Translations under genes and position numbers: made by a program | From: Spirodela intermedia | Lineage: Eukaryota; Streptophyta; Magnoliopsida; Alismatales; Araceae | Reading direction: 5' to 3' | Length of the DNA stretch: 64,000 nt | Assembly (NCBI GenBank): GCA_902729315.2 | Contig: LR746276.1 | Span: 1,970,669 to 2,034,668, forward strand | Notes under the pieces: model-generated | What the model was told of the DNA's origin: nothing | Seen by the model: the letters and a program-made list of their open reading frames with translations, nothing else | Databases searched by the model: none | In this document: positions 61,056 through 64,000 of the stretch, one piece after another | Layout: each line of letters begins with the position of its first letter | Numbering within the stretch: position 1 is the first letter of the stretch

Positions 61056-62193
61056 TGGGGTGGAAGATGTGGGAGGAAGAAGAAGAGGGCTAAATTTTCA
61101 GACTCCCCTAGCGGTGAAGGGGAGACCGAGAGCGTTTAGAAAGGCCTTTTACATAAATACGCCTAAAAGTGGTGCCTTTCCACAATGTGCTCATACAAAG
61201 CCACCATTGGCCACATGCCCCGGATACTTTAATATTAAAATGGTGAAAATATGCAAATATTTCAATATAAAAATTATGAAAATAATGGGACTTGGGTCAA
61301 CCCAGAAAGCGATCTGATGAATGGGCTTGCTTATATGAGTCCCAAGGTTCTTAGACCAGACCCATAGAGAATCTCAATAAAATCAGTTGGGTCCATCTCA
61401 TGTTCACTGACCTAGTCTTGATATTTATAAAGAGTAATAAGAGGTGTCTCAATAAAATCACAGTTGTAGCCTTGAGCATATTTCCAAAAGGGTATCATAA
61501 AAACGACAAGAACATACTAGAGTCTTGGAGGGCCTTCTCATCTAAATCCTCTCATTTTTAAATAAATGCAAAATAATATTTTCATGTTGGAGCTGATGGG
61601 TTATGTGCCAAATGGAATTTAATGTGTTTTTTAGTGATGCTTTTAAAAGGGTACCAAAATGTCAAAACTAAGTTTCAAGTCAAAATGTTAATGCATTTGA
61701 CTTTTGACATTAAATAAATTTTAGAACCTCTCCTCATTGGATTATGTTTTGAACAGCTCAATCAAGCATCATGTTTGTAAGAAATGCGTTTACAAAACTA
61801 TTGAGGTTAGTTTTTTCTAGTTATATCTTTGTATTTTTCATTGATATTTTTGAAAAAATAAGTGTTGATAAATTGCCAGCATGCTAGATGAGAACCTATA
61901 AGGTACTGAAATAGTGGAATAGGGAAGTAGATAAAGTAGAGTAGTAATCCAATGTTCTAAAAAATGGAGAGTAGAACTTAACTAGAATAGGAGAAAGCTA
62001 AGAGGAGGGGTAAGAATTGAGAGGAAAGATAAAACCTAACATAGAGCTCCACGACACCCCAACCTCCACAATGTCTTTTTACCCTTTTCTACCCTTGTCA
62101 AGTTCATTTCTGAGTGACCCCTGATGTTCACTCCCATATTAGGCTTCCCTTTGGGGTCTTCTTGCAAGCATAAGTTAGGTCTGATGGTCTAAC
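61056..62193. other. Spacer, probably including the 3' LTR of the gypsy element
   Basis: The part next to 61056 is the upstream region of the small minus-strand gene. Going towards 62194, the DNA is likely the LTR of the minus-strand gypsy element, whose start (TGTTAGACCATC on the minus strand) is at 62194. The other LTR end could not be fixed. No gene seen. Confidence 0.45.
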
Positions 62194-64000
62194 ACTAACC
62201 CCCACCACTTTTAATTCTTTGTCCCTAATGTGTACATCAGGTAGACATCCTACATCAGCTCTCATGTGGTTTCAAATAAGGGCTGGTCTTTCCAATGCAC
62301 GAGAACCTTTGGTCCCTAGGAGATATGATAGACATCAAGGATCTCCTCTAGTTAGACGTCCCAAGCCATGTTGCTAGACAGTATTACTAGAAGAAGTTAA
62401 CTTTGTTGATGTTCTTGAGCTATGAAACATGAAAGTTGTTATGAATTTTGGATGATGAGGGAAGATAGACATGATAAGCCACAAACCCAATCTACTCTGT
62501 GATCTCATAGGGTGTGAAAAAATACAAAATGAGCTTTTTCATTGCAATATTGTGCCAAGTACTTTATATGGTACAACTAAATTATCATGGTCACCTACTT
62601 CATATTCTACATTTATCAGCTTGGGCCTTCATTCAAGCTTGCCCATGAGAGAGTTACTCCTTTAAATTATCCAACATTGTGTCTCACTCTAATCATTGCT
62701 CTTTCACTACCTACAACTTATGGTATAAGGTCTGAAAGGATATTGTTTCGAATGATTGATAGAAGGATGTATTGTACCATAGTTCTACTCATGGGATCCA
62801 TCTGTTCTATTGGTTTTGCATGTTGGAAGTAAAACAATAAATGTAAGTTTTTAAACATCGATTTCTCTGATCTATTTGCACATCTGTCTCTTAGTGAAAT
62901 GTAGTGTTTCATTTGAATTCAGTGTCTTGTAATGAATGAACTTCTTGTCAAAAATTTGTTGAGTAATACCTTATTGTGATTAAATACAATACTTTTAGGA
63001 ATCCCATGAAGAACATATTAAATCTTTAACAAAGATGTCAACAATGTCTACAACTGAAAATAAGTGTCACATTAGAACAAAGTGATGATATTTTTTTAGC
63101 TAATATATAACTAAAAATATAATCTTTTTATCATAGGAAGTTGATAGTCCTTCCTAGGCTTTATTTGGAATAGGTAAAAGATGCAAGAGGCCTACTAGTG
63201 TTAGATAATGTAATTGTTGTTGTTCACAAATTAGATAATTCGCAATGAATTTATAGATCTTCTTGTTCATTGCAACCTAAAATAATTTTCTAGTAATTCT
63301 CTTTTAAGTACAAGAGAATCTAGAGTGTATGCCCGCTACTCCATGGTATTCTTCTAGTTTAGGAATGAGAATGGAATATAACAATAAGATCACCTTATCC
63401 TTGTAGCACAACAACCATTGGACTACTGAATAATGAAACATAGTTATCAAATATCTTTGCAAGTTCTTTATGATTTGGGACAACTTGGGGTCGAAGTCTC
63501 TAAGTCACTTCCTATTTGTTGCAAGTCCAAGGGAGATGGGCATGTCACTGCTATCACAAGAAGATCTAAAGTTATTAGCATCTTTGAGAGGGTGTCAAAC
63601 ATCATGTTGCTTGACCTTTTCTTATATTTGATCTCAAACTCATAGGTGATGAGTTTTAAAATCTATTTTTAATATTGTGACAGTGTTTATTTATGTTCTA
63701 ATAGAAATTCCAAGTTGTAATAGTTTGCATAGGTAATGAATTATTGATCATTGAGGTAGTGCCTCCATTATAAATCGTTAACACTATAGCCATTAATTAT
63801 CTTTCATATCTAGGGTTGACATGTTTTTTGAGAGATAACACAACTAAAATATTTAATTGATTTCTTCTCCTATGTCAATACCACTCAAAATTTCTTGTCT
63901 CGAAGTCTTGATCTCAAGTTCAAAAGGTTAAGAGAAGTCAAGTAAGACAAATCTTGATGTCAAACTCATAACTAATTTAAGGCATTGGAAAAGTTTCTTT
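62194..64000 (-). mobile_element. Decayed Ty3/gypsy retrotransposon, pol 3' half, cut by the window end
   Basis: Read on the minus strand, gypsy pol pieces come in the right order despite stops. RNase H remnants lie between 64000 and 63570 (a FLLE-type word near 63700, then YEFEIKYKKRSSN with DTLSK near 63660-63580, where DFEIxYKxG..ADALSR is usual). Integrase remnants follow: HGIPKSIV near 63010, and ISLRDRCANR near 62900 in place of the HPQTDGQ..VNR box. The integrase C-terminus is near 62460-62380 (PHHPKF and FHSSR, as in PP..KIHNVFHVSQLK). A purine-rich tract at 62195-62215 (AAAAGTGGTGGGGG on the minus strand) directly precedes TGTTAGACC at 62194, a textbook PPT/LTR junction. The reverse transcriptase and gag should lie beyond the window. 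Confidence 0.75.

Overview
The window is nuclear DNA from a flowering plant. It holds long intron-rich genes with GT/AG junctions, plant-only families (ORANGE with a plastid-type leader, PEPPER) and decayed LTR retrotransposons. Several genes have very GC-rich first exons followed by AT-rich bodies. That gradient is typical of monocots, so I lean towards a monocot, but I cannot name a species. There is no sign of prokaryotic, organellar or viral-genome DNA.

Layout. (1) 1-4250, + strand: the 3' half of XPF/RAD1 (UVH1), a structure-specific DNA-repair nuclease; its 5' end lies outside the window. (2) About 5310-8640: a badly decayed Ty1/copia element on the minus strand. (3) 9121-30460, +: a complete 29-exon SRS2/UvrD-type DNA helicase, stretched to 21 kb by repeat-bearing introns. 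(4) 31409-34554, +: a six-exon triple-KH RNA-binding protein, PEPPER. (5) 36111-42028, -: the eight-exon ORANGE (OR) plastid protein, convergent with PEPPER. (6) 43395-44215: a roughly 112-bp minisatellite between the divergent OR and tRNA nucleotidyltransferase genes. (7) 44415-55458, +: a 15-exon CCA-adding tRNA nucleotidyltransferase with two plausible starts and one GC-AG intron. (8) 56221-57480, +: an intronless gene for a disordered protein of unknown function. (9) 57481-60875: intergenic DNA with a 184-bp duplication and a miRNA-precursor-like hairpin. (10) 60876-61055, -: the first exon of a small one-span membrane protein. (11) About 62194-64000, -: the pol region of a decayed Ty3/gypsy element running off the window end.

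The genes do not form an operon-like unit. XPF and the SRS2-like helicase both act in DNA repair/recombination, but the retroelement remnant and about 5 kb separate them, and their adjacency may be chance. PEPPER (mRNA processing, floral development), OR (phytoene synthase stability, chromoplast formation) and the CCA enzyme (tRNA 3' ends) are unrelated housekeeping or developmental genes. I found no convincing new biological system. The most checkable oddities are the hairpin at 58450-58541, the GC donor at 54369, the minisatellite, the paired LTR-like repeats inside the helicase introns, and a Lys in the ORANGE region that carries the carotenoid-controlling Arg in other plants. Exon borders were placed by reading splice sites and keeping frame, with family proteins recalled from memory as a guide; no alignment or transcript data were used.
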